DNA of 33,049 nt. It comes from Paludibacteraceae bacterium. GTDB taxonomy: Bacteria; Bacteroidota; Bacteroidia; Bacteroidales; Paludibacteraceae. Shown here one piece after another: positions 24,241 to 32,459 of this stretch. The translations under genes were made by a program, and so were the position numbers. Where the stretch lies: contig JAGDAS010000142.1 in the NCBI GenBank assembly GCA_017959385.1, positions 1-33,049 of the forward strand, written 5' to 3'. Within the stretch, counting starts at the first letter, position 1. Every line of letters begins with the position of its first letter. The notes beneath the pieces are model-generated. The model saw only the letters and a list, made by a program, of their open reading frames with translations. It did no database searches and was not told the origin of the DNA.

Positions 24241-25251
24241 TTGGCTCAAAAAGAAAATCAATTCCAGCAAATCCTGCAACAGATGCAACTGCGTCAGTTT
24301 GCACCTTTCTACCTGCTTGCAGGAGCGGAACCCTACTTTATCGACCGGCTGGCCGGTTACTTGGAGGCGAATCTGCTCAACGGGGAGGAGAAACAGCTCA
24401 ACCTGACCGTCGCCTACGGCAAGGACGCTGACATGGACACACTCATCGCCACCGCCCGCGAATTTCCACTGCTGGCGGGACAACGGCTGGTGATGCTCAA
24501 GGAGGCGCAGACCATGGACCGCCGGGAGGAGAAACTGGCCAAATTGGAAGCCTACCTCCATCATCCCTGCCCCACCACCGTGTTTGTGGTCACTTACAAG
24601 GGAAGCACGCCCGACGCGCGTCACAAGTGGGTCAAAGCCGCCGCGCAGGTGGGTGTGTGCTACGAAGCGCCCGTCCTGTACGAGAGCGAGATGCCCGGTT
24701 GGATCCAAACACTGGCCAAGCAGAAGGGACTGACGCTGGAACCGGCCGCCCAGCAGATTCTGGTGGATTATTTGGGGACCGATCTGCAACGCATCGACAA
24801 CACACTCGAACGCCTGAAGGTGCAAACCGGCGGACGGACGGTCGGACGCGACGACGTAACGGCCTGCACGGGCATTGCCAAGCACAACAACGGATTCGAC
24901 CTGCAGGACGCGCTGATCGTCAAGGACCGGGCCAAGTGCATGCGCATCGCCATGAACAACACGGACGAGATCTATTCCATTACGGCGGTGCTGTCCGGCT
25001 ATTTCAGCCAACTGCTCGCCTACGAATACGCCCGTGACAAAAGCGAGGCCGGACTGCGCGCCAGCCTGCGGGTGTCGCCCTACCAGCTCCGCAAACTGCA
25101 GACCGGCGCCCGTTACTACAACCGGATGCAGACCTTCAAAGCCATCGGCTACCTGCGCGAATACGATGCCCGAAGCAAAGGATTCGGCGGCGTCAACGTC
25201 GATGCCGACATCCTGCTCCGTGAACTGGTGTACAAAATCCTGAATGCCTAA
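24241..25251 (+). CDS. holA: DNA polymerase III subunit delta
   Basis: A 336-residue clamp-loader subunit that opens the beta sliding clamp. It has the family start FAPFYLLAGAEPYFIDRL, LLAGQRLVMLKEAQ, an EKLAKLEAYLHHPCPTTVFV segment, the second-domain QILVDYLGTDLQRIDNTLERL, and the C-terminal FDLQDALIVKD and YQLRKLQTGARYYN helices. An open frame begins at ATG 24190, but that lies upstream of the TATCTTTG box (24207-24214); TTG 24241 gives the N-terminus AQKENQFQQIL expected from relatives, so it is preferred. It is first in a tight operon with the MgtC-like, Mur-ligase and chromate-transporter genes. Confidence 0.9.
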   Translation: MAQKENQFQQILQQMQLRQFAPFYLLAGAEPYFIDRLAGYLEANLLNGEEKQLNLTVAYGKDADMDTLIATAREFPLLAGQRLVMLKEAQTMDRREEKLAKLEAYLHHPCPTTVFVVTYKGSTPDARHKWVKAAAQVGVCYEAPVLYESEMPGWIQTLAKQKGLTLEPAAQQILVDYLGTDLQRIDNTLERLKVQTGGRTVGRDDVTACTGIAKHNNGFDLQDALIVKDRAKCMRIAMNNTDEIYSITAVLSGYFSQLLAYEYARDKSEAGLRASLRVSPYQLRKLQTGARYYNRMQTFKAIGYLREYDARSKGFGGVNVDADILLRELVYKILNA

Positions 25252-25261
25252 TCCATTGTAT

Positions 25262-25966
25262 ATGAATCACTTCTTCGACCTACTCTGCGCCCCCGACCTC
25301 ACAGCCTCCAGTGTGATGCTCCGCATGGCGGTCAGCCTGCTGCTCGGTCTGCTGGTCGGCTTTGAACGACAGCAGAAACGCGAGGGCGCCGGTATCCGCA
25401 CCTTCACGCTCATCAGCATCTCATGTACGGCGGCCATGTGTCTCTCCATCTGGATTCCCCAAAGCTATCCGCACCTGCTCAACGGCGACCCGGGACGTGT
25501 GGCCGCGCAGATCATCACGGGTGTCGGTTTCCTCGGCGCCGGCTGCATCATCCAAAGCAAAGCCTCCGTGCACGGCATGACCACCGCAGCATCGGTATGG
25601 ACCACAGCCATCATGGGCATGTGCATCGGAGCGGGACTGCTGCTTCCCGGCATCATTCTTGCGCTTTCCACCCTGTTCGTGCTGGTTGTGCTCAGCATCT
25701 TCGAACGGCGCGCCCGGCTGAACGGCGACATCAAAATCCTGTCGATCACTTTCAAGGGGGCCGATGCCGATTTCGCCACCATTGTACCGCTTATCCACCA
25801 GCACCATCTGCTGGTTCTGAACACCAACATCAGCAAGGACTACGTGCTCGACACCACCCGCTACGACCTGAAGGTGCAAGCCCTTCCCGGCAAAAGCTAC
25901 GACCGCTTCTTCCAAAACCTGCGGCAGCAGGCGGGCATTTTGTCGGCCACGTTAAGCAATTTATAG
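25262..25966 (+). CDS. MgtC/SapB family membrane protein
   Basis: A 234-residue inner-membrane protein. The N-terminal part has about five hydrophobic segments with the MgtC signatures LLLGLLVGFERQ (E35, R36), GAGIRTFTLIS, the GVGFLGAGCIIQ segment and MTTAASVWTTAIMGMCIGAG. The soluble C-terminal region (about 150-234) resembles the ACT-like domain of longer MgtC proteins. The family is linked to growth at low magnesium or inside macrophages; here it is uncharacterised. ATG 25262 gives a 10-base gap after holA; ATG 25244 would overlap the holA end by 8 bases and is possible. It is 4 bases upstream of the Mur-ligase gene. Confidence 0.88.
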   Translation: MNHFFDLLCAPDLTASSVMLRMAVSLLLGLLVGFERQQKREGAGIRTFTLISISCTAAMCLSIWIPQSYPHLLNGDPGRVAAQIITGVGFLGAGCIIQSKASVHGMTTAASVWTTAIMGMCIGAGLLLPGIILALSTLFVLVVLSIFERRARLNGDIKILSITFKGADADFATIVPLIHQHHLLVLNTNISKDYVLDTTRYDLKVQALPGKSYDRFFQNLRQQAGILSATLSNL

Positions 25967-25970
25967 AATC

Positions 25971-27347
25971 ATGAATCTCAACAACTTACAATCCTTCTTT
26001 TTTGTCGGCGCAGCCGGAACAGGCATGAGCGCCATTGCCCAATACCTTGCCGGCAAAGGAAAACAAGTGGCCGGTTCCGACCGCCAGTTCGCCCAAGGGA
26101 ACACCGAAATCAAAAAACAGTTGGAACGGGCGGGGATTGCCTGCCATCCCCAGGACGGAAGCGGCATCACCGCCACCACGCAGGCGGTGGTGGTTTCAAC
26201 CGCTATCGAGACCACCAACCCGGAATATCAGAAGGCGCTGGCGCTGGGTATTCCGGTCATCAAGCGCTCCGAACTGCTCGCCATGATTTCGGACAACGCA
26301 CGCACCATCGCCGTAGGCGGCACTTCGGGCAAATCCACCACCACGGCCATGATTTTCCACATCCTGCAGCAATGCGGCTGTGATCCATCGCTCATCACAG
26401 GAGCCGGGCTGACCCGTCTGCAGGCCGACGGCCGCATCGGCAACGCCTATGTGGGCCAAAGCGACTGGTTGGTCATTGAGGCCGATGAGTCGGACGGTTC
26501 CATTGTCGGATACCATCCTGAAATCGCCGTACTGCTCAACATGGAGCGCGACCACAAGGAAATGGAGGAATTGGAAACCTTGTTCGCCACCTTCAAGGCG
26601 CACACGCACAAGGCCTTTGTCGTCAATGCCGACAACGCACCGGCCGCCCGTCTGAGTGCGGGAGAAGCATTTGAATTCTCCACGCGGAAGCCGTCAGCGG
26701 GCGTTTGCGGAAGCGGTTTCAAACAAGAAGGTTTTTCCATCGCCTTCCAGGTCAATGGTCTTCCCTGCAGCCTGCCCCTCATCGGCCGGCACAACATGGA
26801 GAACGCGTTGGCGGCGCTGGCGGTGTGCTGTCAGGCGGGCGTCGCGCTGCAGAACGGTATCCGCGCCTTGGCCGGGTTCGACGGCATCTACCGCCGCACA
26901 CAGCTGGTCGGTCATGATTCGAAGCGCGACATCTACGTCATTGACGACTTTGCCCACAACCCCTCCGAGGTGGCCTGCGCCATCCGGGCATGCCAGGCGG
27001 TGGCTCCGCAGGTAACCGCCTATTTTCAGCCGCATGGATACGGTCCGCTGCGTTTCATGCACGAGGATCTGGCACGCGAAACGGCCGAAGCCCTGCGGGA
27101 GCAGGACGTGCTGGTGGTCAGCGACGTCTATTATGCCGGCGGTACCGTTGACCGCAACATCGAATCGGACGTGGTCAGCAATGCGGTCCTCAAGGCTGGG
27201 AAACAAGCGGTTTATACCGGCAACCGGGAGGAGACCCTCCAATGGCTTGCCTCCCATGCGGTGGACCACAGCGTCGTACTGGTCATGGGAGCCCGCGACC
27301 CCCGTCTGCCCGAACTGGCGAAACAAGTACTGGAGCGACTGGCATGA
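25971..27347 (+). CDS. Mur ligase family protein, MurC/Mpl-like
   Basis: A 458-residue ATP-dependent Mur ligase. Domain 1 is a Rossmann fold (FFVGAAGTGMSAIAQYL). The central ATPase has the P-loop GTSGKST at residues 117-123, the IEADESDGS segment and NMERDHKE. The RHNMENALAALAV motif and DDFAHNPSEV lie in domains 2 and 3. This pattern fits UDP-N-acetylmuramate:L-alanine (tripeptide) ligases; the GTSGKST loop differs from the usual GTHGKTT of canonical MurC. It may be Mpl-like, reloading recycled murein peptides onto UDP-MurNAc, but it lies away from any mur cluster. Its stop overlaps the first chromate-transporter start as ATGA. Confidence 0.85.
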   Translation: MNLNNLQSFFFVGAAGTGMSAIAQYLAGKGKQVAGSDRQFAQGNTEIKKQLERAGIACHPQDGSGITATTQAVVVSTAIETTNPEYQKALALGIPVIKRSELLAMISDNARTIAVGGTSGKSTTTAMIFHILQQCGCDPSLITGAGLTRLQADGRIGNAYVGQSDWLVIEADESDGSIVGYHPEIAVLLNMERDHKEMEELETLFATFKAHTHKAFVVNADNAPAARLSAGEAFEFSTRKPSAGVCGSGFKQEGFSIAFQVNGLPCSLPLIGRHNMENALAALAVCCQAGVALQNGIRALAGFDGIYRRTQLVGHDSKRDIYVIDDFAHNPSEVACAIRACQAVAPQVTAYFQPHGYGPLRFMHEDLARETAEALREQDVLVVSDVYYAGGTVDRNIESDVVSNAVLKAGKQAVYTGNREETLQWLASHAVDHSVVLVMGARDPRLPELAKQVLERLA

Positions 27348-27889
27348 TCAAACTGACGCTGCAGATCTTCATCACCTTTTTCCGCATCGGATGCTTCACT
27401 TTCGGTGGCGGTTATGCCATGATTCCGATCATCGAACACCACATCGTTGACAAACGCGGCTGGATGAACGAGGCGGAATTTATGGAAATGGTGGCCATCG
27501 CTCAAAGTTTCCCCGGCCCCATATCGCTCAATGTATCGCTCTACACCGGCTACCGCAAGGCGCGCTGGGCCGGTGGCGCAGCCGCTTTTCTGGGCATCAC
27601 GCTGCCCTCCTTCATCATCATGATGCTCATTGCCATGGTCTTTACCAATTTCCAGGAGAACGAAACGGTCGAAAAGGTCTTCAAAGGCATCCGTCCGGTC
27701 GTGGTCGCCGTCATTGCCGGCCCCCTGGTAAGAATGGCGAAAATTATGAAAATCAGTTGGAAAACCGTTTGGATTCCGGTGGCAACCGCACTCGTGGTCT
27801 GGCTGGCCGGATGGTCGCCGGTATGGGTGCTGCTCACGGCCGCCGCGGGCGGAATCGTCTGGCAGCGTTGGAAGGAGGGACGGGCATGA
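27344..27889 (+). CDS. Chromate transporter, half-size (CHR domain) subunit 1
   Basis: A 181-residue short-chain CHR protein. It has the CHR signature FFRIGCFTFGGGYAMIPIIE near the N-terminus, the EFMEMVAIAQSFPGPISLNVSLYTGYRK segment and three or more hydrophobic helices after it. Short-chain CHR proteins act as heterodimers that export chromate in some bacteria; in anaerobic gut-type Bacteroidota the real substrate is uncertain. The start is the ATG of an ATGA overlap with the Mur-ligase gene; the longer frame from 27242 runs inside that gene. The stop overlaps the second CHR gene the same way. Confidence 0.9.
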   Translation: MIKLTLQIFITFFRIGCFTFGGGYAMIPIIEHHIVDKRGWMNEAEFMEMVAIAQSFPGPISLNVSLYTGYRKARWAGGAAAFLGITLPSFIIMMLIAMVFTNFQENETVEKVFKGIRPVVVAVIAGPLVRMAKIMKISWKTVWIPVATALVVWLAGWSPVWVLLTAAAGGIVWQRWKEGRA

Positions 27890-28413
27890 ATCTGTATGTG
27901 TCACTTTTCCTGGCCTTCTTCAAAATCGGCCTTTTCGGTTTCGGAGGCGGCTATGCCATCGTCTCGCTGATTGAACACGAAACAGTGGAAAAATACCACT
28001 GGCTTACCACCAGTCAGTTTACAGACATTATGGCCATTTCGCAAGCCACTCCCGGGCCGATGGCCATTAACTGCGCCACGTTTGTCGGCTATACCGCCAC
28101 CGGCGGCAGCATCGGCGGTGCCGCGCTGGCCACCTTCGCCGTCTCGCTGCCCGCCATCATCCTGATCGGGTTGGTGGTCATCTTCCTACGCAAAGTGCGG
28201 GAAAACAAGTGGATACAGGCAGCGCTTTCGGGCATCAAGCCGGTCACGCTCGGCCTCTTCGGTGCGGCGGCGCTGGTATTGGCCACCCCCGCCAATTTCA
28301 TCGACTTGTACAGTTACCTGCTCTGCGCCGGAGCATTCATCGCATCGCTGTGCCGGGTCAACCCGGTTTATCTGCTGGCCATCGGCGGACTGACGGGTTA
28401 TTTCATCTATTGA
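27886..28413 (+). CDS. Chromate transporter, half-size (CHR domain) subunit 2
   Basis: A 175-residue partner of the preceding gene, with the same signature in variant form (FFKIGLFGFGGGYAIVSLIE), then DIMAISQATPGPMAINCATFVGY and several hydrophobic helices. The two proteins are homologous halves of the long CHR transporter and are coupled by an ATGA overlap, so a 1:1 complex is likely. It is the last gene of the holA operon; no clear terminator is seen in the 59 bases before the next gene. Confidence 0.9.
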   Translation: MNLYVSLFLAFFKIGLFGFGGGYAIVSLIEHETVEKYHWLTTSQFTDIMAISQATPGPMAINCATFVGYTATGGSIGGAALATFAVSLPAIILIGLVVIFLRKVRENKWIQAALSGIKPVTLGLFGAAALVLATPANFIDLYSYLLCAGAFIASLCRVNPVYLLAIGGLTGYFIY

Positions 28414-28440
28414 AAAACGCGCAACATGGCAAATTCTTTG

Positions 28441-28448
28441 TACCTTTG
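28441..28448 (+). promoter_or_regulatory. Bacteroidota -7 box (TACCTTTG) before the ammonia-lyase
   Basis: An exact TAnnTTTG match, 24 bases before the ATG at 28473, in the 59-base gap after the chromate transporter. Confidence 0.75.
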
Positions 28449-28472
28449 CACCCGATTTGAATCGAACCCGCT

Positions 28473-29984
28473 ATGAAACTCACTTTACAACTCCTGCACG
28501 ACCTGCTTTACACCGGCGCCCGTCTGTCGGTACCCGCCCAAACCTTGAACCAAGTGCAGGCCTGTTACGATTTTCTGGAAACCTTCTCCAACAATAAAAT
28601 CATCTACGGCATCAACACCGGCTTCGGTCCGATGGCCCAGTGGCGTGTGGACGACCAATACCTGAAGGATCTGCAGTACAACCTGATCCGAAGCCATGCC
28701 ACCGGTGCAGGCAAACCGCTGGAGGATGAATATGTCAAGGCGGCCATGGTGGCCCGTCTGGGTTCGTTCATTCAAGGCAAAAGCGGTGTGCATCCCGAAA
28801 TTGTCACGCTGCTGCAGGGATTCATCAACCGCAACATCATTCCGTTTGTACCGGAACATGGTTCGGTGGGGGCCAGCGGCGATTTGGTCCAACTCGCCCA
28901 CATCGGTCTGTGCCTGATCGGCGAAGGGAAGGTGCACTACCAAGGCGTATGGCGGCCGACGGCCGAAGTGCTGCGTGAGAACGGATTGCAACCGCTCAGC
29001 ATCCATATCCGTGAGGGGCTGAGCACCGCCAACGGCACTTCGGTAATGACCGGTATCAGCGGCATCAACCAGCTGCATGCCGAGAATCTGCTGCGTTGGG
29101 CCATCCTGACGAGTGTGTGGATGAACGAAATCGCCCAAAGCTACGACGACTGCATGTCGGAGCCGCTCAACAGCTGCCGCCGGCACAACGGACAGCAGTA
29201 TATCGCTGCCGAGATGCGCCGGATCGTCCAATCGTCCCAATGCCTGAAAAAGCGGGAACACGCCCTGTACGACAGCAGTCACAAGGACGAGAAGGTGTTT
29301 CACGCAAAGGTGCAGGCCTATTATTCGCTGCGCTGCACCCCGCAGATTCTGGGCCCCGTTTACGAAACGCTGATGAACGCCCGCGAAATCATCGAAGACG
29401 AGTTCAATTCGGCCAGCGACAATCCGATTGTCGATCCCGAAACCCGCAATGTCTATCACGGAGGCAACTTTCACGGTGACTACATTTCGCTGGAGCAGGA
29501 CAAGGTCAAAACGGCCTTGGTGCGCCTGACCATGACGGCCGAGCGCCAACTCAACTACCTGTTCCACGACCGGATCAACAACATCCTTCCTCCTTTCTTG
29601 AACCAGGGGACTCTGGGATTGAACTACGGCATGCAGGCTTGTCAGTTTACGGCCACTTCGACCACGGCCGAGAGCCAGACGCTGGCCATGCCCAACTATG
29701 TACACTCCATTCCCAACAACAACGACAACCAGGACATTGTATCCATGGGCACCAACTCCGCCCTGCTCTGCAAGCATGTCATCGACAATGCCTATCAGGT
29801 TATGTCCATCCTCGTCATAGCGCTGGCCCAGGCGACCGACTGCCTGCAGATGCGTCCGCGCCTGAGCGGAGAAACCGGCCGGGTATATGACGAGGTACGC
29901 CGGCTGACTCCCACCATTTCGGACGACACTCCCTTCTACGACGACATCGAACAGGTGGAGGCGTACCTGAGGAGTCGGAAATAA
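28473..29984 (+). CDS. Aromatic amino acid ammonia-lyase (HAL/PAL/TAL family), tyrosine ammonia-lyase-like
   Basis: A 503-residue member of the MIO-cofactor lyase family, which removes ammonia from histidine, phenylalanine or tyrosine. The MIO tripeptide is A134-S135-G136 (GSVGASGDL), the lid tyrosine lies in IYGINTGFGPMAQ, and the conserved FNSASDNPIV is present. From memory the chain is closest to Flavobacterium johnsoniae TAL: it shares LQYNLIRSH, STTAESQ, YVHSIPNNNDNQD and VSMGTNSA, where HutH proteins have different phrases. The selectivity pair at 74-75 is Ser-His, which taken alone would point to histidine. No hut genes (hutU, hutI, ftcD) are near. It is followed 10 bases later by miaA and has its own promoter. 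Product p-coumarate is the best guess. Confidence 0.85.
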   Translation: MKLTLQLLHDLLYTGARLSVPAQTLNQVQACYDFLETFSNNKIIYGINTGFGPMAQWRVDDQYLKDLQYNLIRSHATGAGKPLEDEYVKAAMVARLGSFIQGKSGVHPEIVTLLQGFINRNIIPFVPEHGSVGASGDLVQLAHIGLCLIGEGKVHYQGVWRPTAEVLRENGLQPLSIHIREGLSTANGTSVMTGISGINQLHAENLLRWAILTSVWMNEIAQSYDDCMSEPLNSCRRHNGQQYIAAEMRRIVQSSQCLKKREHALYDSSHKDEKVFHAKVQAYYSLRCTPQILGPVYETLMNAREIIEDEFNSASDNPIVDPETRNVYHGGNFHGDYISLEQDKVKTALVRLTMTAERQLNYLFHDRINNILPPFLNQGTLGLNYGMQACQFTATSTTAESQTLAMPNYVHSIPNNNDNQDIVSMGTNSALLCKHVIDNAYQVMSILVIALAQATDCLQMRPRLSGETGRVYDEVRRLTPTISDDTPFYDDIEQVEAYLRSRK

Positions 29985-29994
29985 CACCCGCACC

Positions 29995-30924
29995 TTGGCC
30001 AACGCATTCGACATCATCACGCTGCTGGGTCCGACCGCTTCGGGCAAAACATCGCTGGCGGTGGCGCTGGCGGCCGGTTGCGACGCTGAAATCATCAGCG
30101 CCGACTCCCGGCAGGTCTATCGCCGGATGGACATTGGAACGGGCAAGGATCTGGACGAGTACCGGGTCAACGGCCGGGTCATCCCCTACCATCTCATTGA
30201 CATCTGCGAACCCGGCACCCAATACAACCTGTTCGCCTACCAGCGCGACTTCCACCGGGTGTACCATGACATCCGCCTGCGCGGAAAAAACGCGGTGCTC
30301 TGCGGCGGTACGGGTCTGTACATCGAATCGGTACTGAAAGGGTTTCATTTGCCGGATGTACCGGCCAATCCCACCTTGCGCGGGCAACTCAAGGATAAAA
30401 CGCTGGCCGATCTGACCGAAATGCTGCGTTCCTACAAGACACTGCACAACACCACGGAGGTGGACACGGTCAACCGTGCCGTCCGCGCCATTGAGATTGA
30501 GGTCTATCTACAGGATCACCCGCAGGAGACCAGCCGCTACGCACCTCTCAACAGCCTCACCATCGGACTGATGCTGGACCGCGACGTGCGCCGCCGCCGC
30601 ATTACGGAGCGCCTGCACGAACGCCTCAGGGCCGGTATGGTGGACGAGATCCAGGCGTTGCTCGACAGCGGGATACCCGCCGAAAATCTGTTGTACTACG
30701 GCTTGGAATACCGCTTTGTCACCCGTTACCTGCTCGGTGAGTTGAGCTACAGCGACATGGTGTCCCAACTCGAAACCGGCATCCACCAGTTTGCCAAACG
30801 GCAGATGACCTGGTTCCGCGGCATGGAGAAACGCGGCCTGCCCATCCACTGGCTGGATGCTCTGGCTCCCCGATCGGAGCAACTGGAACAGATCCGGACA
30901 TGGATGGAATCGGGAAACGCATGA
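29995..30924 (+). CDS. miaA: tRNA dimethylallyltransferase
   Basis: Adds a dimethylallyl group to adenosine 37 of tRNAs that read UNN codons. The 309-residue protein has the P-loop GPTASGKT (residues 12-19), the SADSRQVYRRMDIGTGKD segment that binds substrate, LCGGTGLYIESVLKG, and a C-terminal YGLEYRFVTRYLLG and RQMTWFR. In the first of these segments GTGKD replaces the GTAKP of E. coli-type MiaA; I recall that some Bacteroidota have two MiaA types, and this may be the second. The start is TTG 29995: no ATG or GTG precedes the P-loop in this frame, so TTG is forced. It lies 10 bases after the ammonia-lyase. Confidence 0.9.
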   Translation: MANAFDIITLLGPTASGKTSLAVALAAGCDAEIISADSRQVYRRMDIGTGKDLDEYRVNGRVIPYHLIDICEPGTQYNLFAYQRDFHRVYHDIRLRGKNAVLCGGTGLYIESVLKGFHLPDVPANPTLRGQLKDKTLADLTEMLRSYKTLHNTTEVDTVNRAVRAIEIEVYLQDHPQETSRYAPLNSLTIGLMLDRDVRRRRITERLHERLRAGMVDEIQALLDSGIPAENLLYYGLEYRFVTRYLLGELSYSDMVSQLETGIHQFAKRQMTWFRGMEKRGLPIHWLDALAPRSEQLEQIRTWMESGNA

Positions 30925-30975
30925 CCCTGCCTGCAAATTACAGCCCAAGAATGCTGTTTTTTGGCACAAAAACCG

Positions 30976-30983
30976 TACCTTCG
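30976..30983 (+). promoter_or_regulatory. Near-consensus -7 box (TACCTTCG) before the DEAD-box helicase
   Basis: One mismatch from TAnnTTTG, in the 83-base gap after miaA, 24 bases before the TTG start at 31008, the same distance as for other genes here. Confidence 0.5.
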
Positions 30984-31007
30984 CACCAACATTAAAAACA
31001 TACGACA

Positions 31008-32330
31008 TTGACTTTCGACGAACTACAACTCAACGCCCAACTGCTGGAAGGCCTCGACGCCATGAATTTCAAACAGGCCACCCCGATTCAAGAACAAACC
31101 ATCCCGCTGATCCTCGAGGGGAAAGACCTGTTGGCCTGCGCCCAAACCGGCACCGGCAAAACGGCCGCCTACCTGCTGCCGGTTCTGAACATTCTTTGTG
31201 AAAACAAACTGCCGGAGGACAAAATCAACGCACTCATCATGGTCCCCACCCGCGAGCTGGCACAGCAGATTGACCAACAACTGGAGGCTTTTGCCTATTT
31301 CGTACCGGTCACTTCGGTGGCGGTATATGGTGGCGGCGACGGACAGACGTTCGGCCAGCAGCAGCGCGCCATGCAGAAGGGGGTGGATGTGGTGATCGCC
31401 ACGCCCGGCCGCTTGATCGCCCTGCTCAACATGGGCCACATTGATTTGTCGAAGGTCAGTTTCCTGATCCTCGACGAGGCCGACCGTATGCTCGACATGG
31501 GTTTTGTGGATGATATCATGCGGATTTCCTCCTACCTGCCCGCTCCCGGCAAACGTCAGACGCTGCTCTTCTCGGCCACCATGGCTCCGAAGATCGAGCA
31601 ACTGGCCAAGAAGGTGCTCTTCCAACCGGCCGAGGTCAAGCTCTCCACGTCCAAACCGGCCGAGAAGATCGACCAGTCGGCTTACATCTGTTACGAACCA
31701 CAGAAACTGGAGCTGATCAAGGACATCCTCAAATCAAACACGCCCGAAAAGGTTATCGTCTTCTCCTCCTCCAAACAGAAAGTGAAGGAAATGTACAAAA
31801 CCTTCCGCTCGCTCAAGGTCAAGGTAGCGGCCATGCACTCCGATCTGGACCAGAAGGAACGCGACGAAGTGATCCGCAATTTCAAGAACGGGCACATTCA
31901 GGTGTTGGTGGCCACCGACATCGTGGCCCGCGGCATCGATATTGAGGACATTGACATGGTGGTCAACTACGACGTACCGCACGATGTGGAGGACTACGTA
32001 CACCGCATCGGCCGTACGGCCCGTGCCAACAAGGGCGGTGTGGCCATCACTTTTGTCAACGAAAAGGATCAGTTCAGTTTCGGACAGATTGAAAAATTCA
32101 TCGAACGCGAGGTGCGCAAATCCGCCCTCCCCGATGCCTTGGGCGCCGGCCCGGCCTACAACCCCTCCAAGCGCTTCCGCGGCGAAGGCGGCGGCCACGG
32201 ACGCCCCCACGGCGACCCGCACCGCGACCGCCAGTCGTCCGACCGCAAATTCCACCACCGCCGTCCCAAACGCAACACCGACTCGTCGGGCAAACGCCCG
32301 CAAGGCGGCCAGCATCCGGCTGGCGCATAA
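31008..32330 (+). CDS. DEAD-box ATP-dependent RNA helicase
   Basis: A 440-residue RNA helicase of the RhlE type. All core motifs are present: Q motif (TPIQEQT), I AQTGTGKT (45-52), Ia PTRELA (80-85), Ib TPGR, II DEAD (156-159), III SAT (189-191), then in domain 2 the V segment ATDIVARGID and VI HRIGRTAR (332-339). The last 65 or so residues are a low-complexity basic tail rich in Arg, Gly, His and Pro, expected to bind RNA without sequence specificity. It probably helps ribosome assembly or RNA turnover. The start is TTG 31008; the first in-frame ATG would remove the phenylalanine upstream of the Q motif. Confidence 0.93.
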   Translation: MTFDELQLNAQLLEGLDAMNFKQATPIQEQTIPLILEGKDLLACAQTGTGKTAAYLLPVLNILCENKLPEDKINALIMVPTRELAQQIDQQLEAFAYFVPVTSVAVYGGGDGQTFGQQQRAMQKGVDVVIATPGRLIALLNMGHIDLSKVSFLILDEADRMLDMGFVDDIMRISSYLPAPGKRQTLLFSATMAPKIEQLAKKVLFQPAEVKLSTSKPAEKIDQSAYICYEPQKLELIKDILKSNTPEKVIVFSSSKQKVKEMYKTFRSLKVKVAAMHSDLDQKERDEVIRNFKNGHIQVLVATDIVARGIDIEDIDMVVNYDVPHDVEDYVHRIGRTARANKGGVAITFVNEKDQFSFGQIEKFIEREVRKSALPDALGAGPAYNPSKRFRGEGGGHGRPHGDPHRDRQSSDRKFHHRRPKRNTDSSGKRPQGGQHPAGA

Positions 32331-32387
32331 AGCGGGCTGGATTGCGGAAATGGGAATCGTTGAAACGTTACATACAGATAATCCCCA

Positions 32388-32420
32388 TAATAACATTATA
32401 TTCAAACCTTATTGTTATTA
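32388..32420. promoter_or_regulatory. AT-rich inverted repeat in the leader of the last gene
   Basis: Perfect 8-base arms (TAATAACA at 32388-32395 and TGTTATTA at 32413-32420) with a 17-base AT-rich spacer, in the 129-base gap between the helicase and the exported-protein gene. It could be an operator or a weak hairpin. A possible degenerate -7 element (TACCTTG, 32428-32434) follows it. No exact TAnnTTTG box is seen in this gap. Confidence 0.35.
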
Positions 32421-32459
32421 AACAGAATACCTTGTACCGATATTCCACATATCAAACGA

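Noticed and set aside
28473-29984. Histidine utilisation (hut) operon
   Set aside because: No urocanase, imidazolonepropionase or formiminotransferase gene is adjacent, and the lyase looks closer to tyrosine ammonia-lyase.
28485-30095. Long antisense open frame (536 codons, minus strand) opposite the ammonia-lyase
   Set aside because: The plus strand encodes a full-length enzyme with catalytic motifs; the antisense product shows none.
32296-32324. Hairpin at the end of the helicase gene (GCCAGC and GCTGGC arms) as a terminator
   Set aside because: It lies inside the coding sequence and no T-tract follows; it is more likely a by-product of the GC-rich tail codons.
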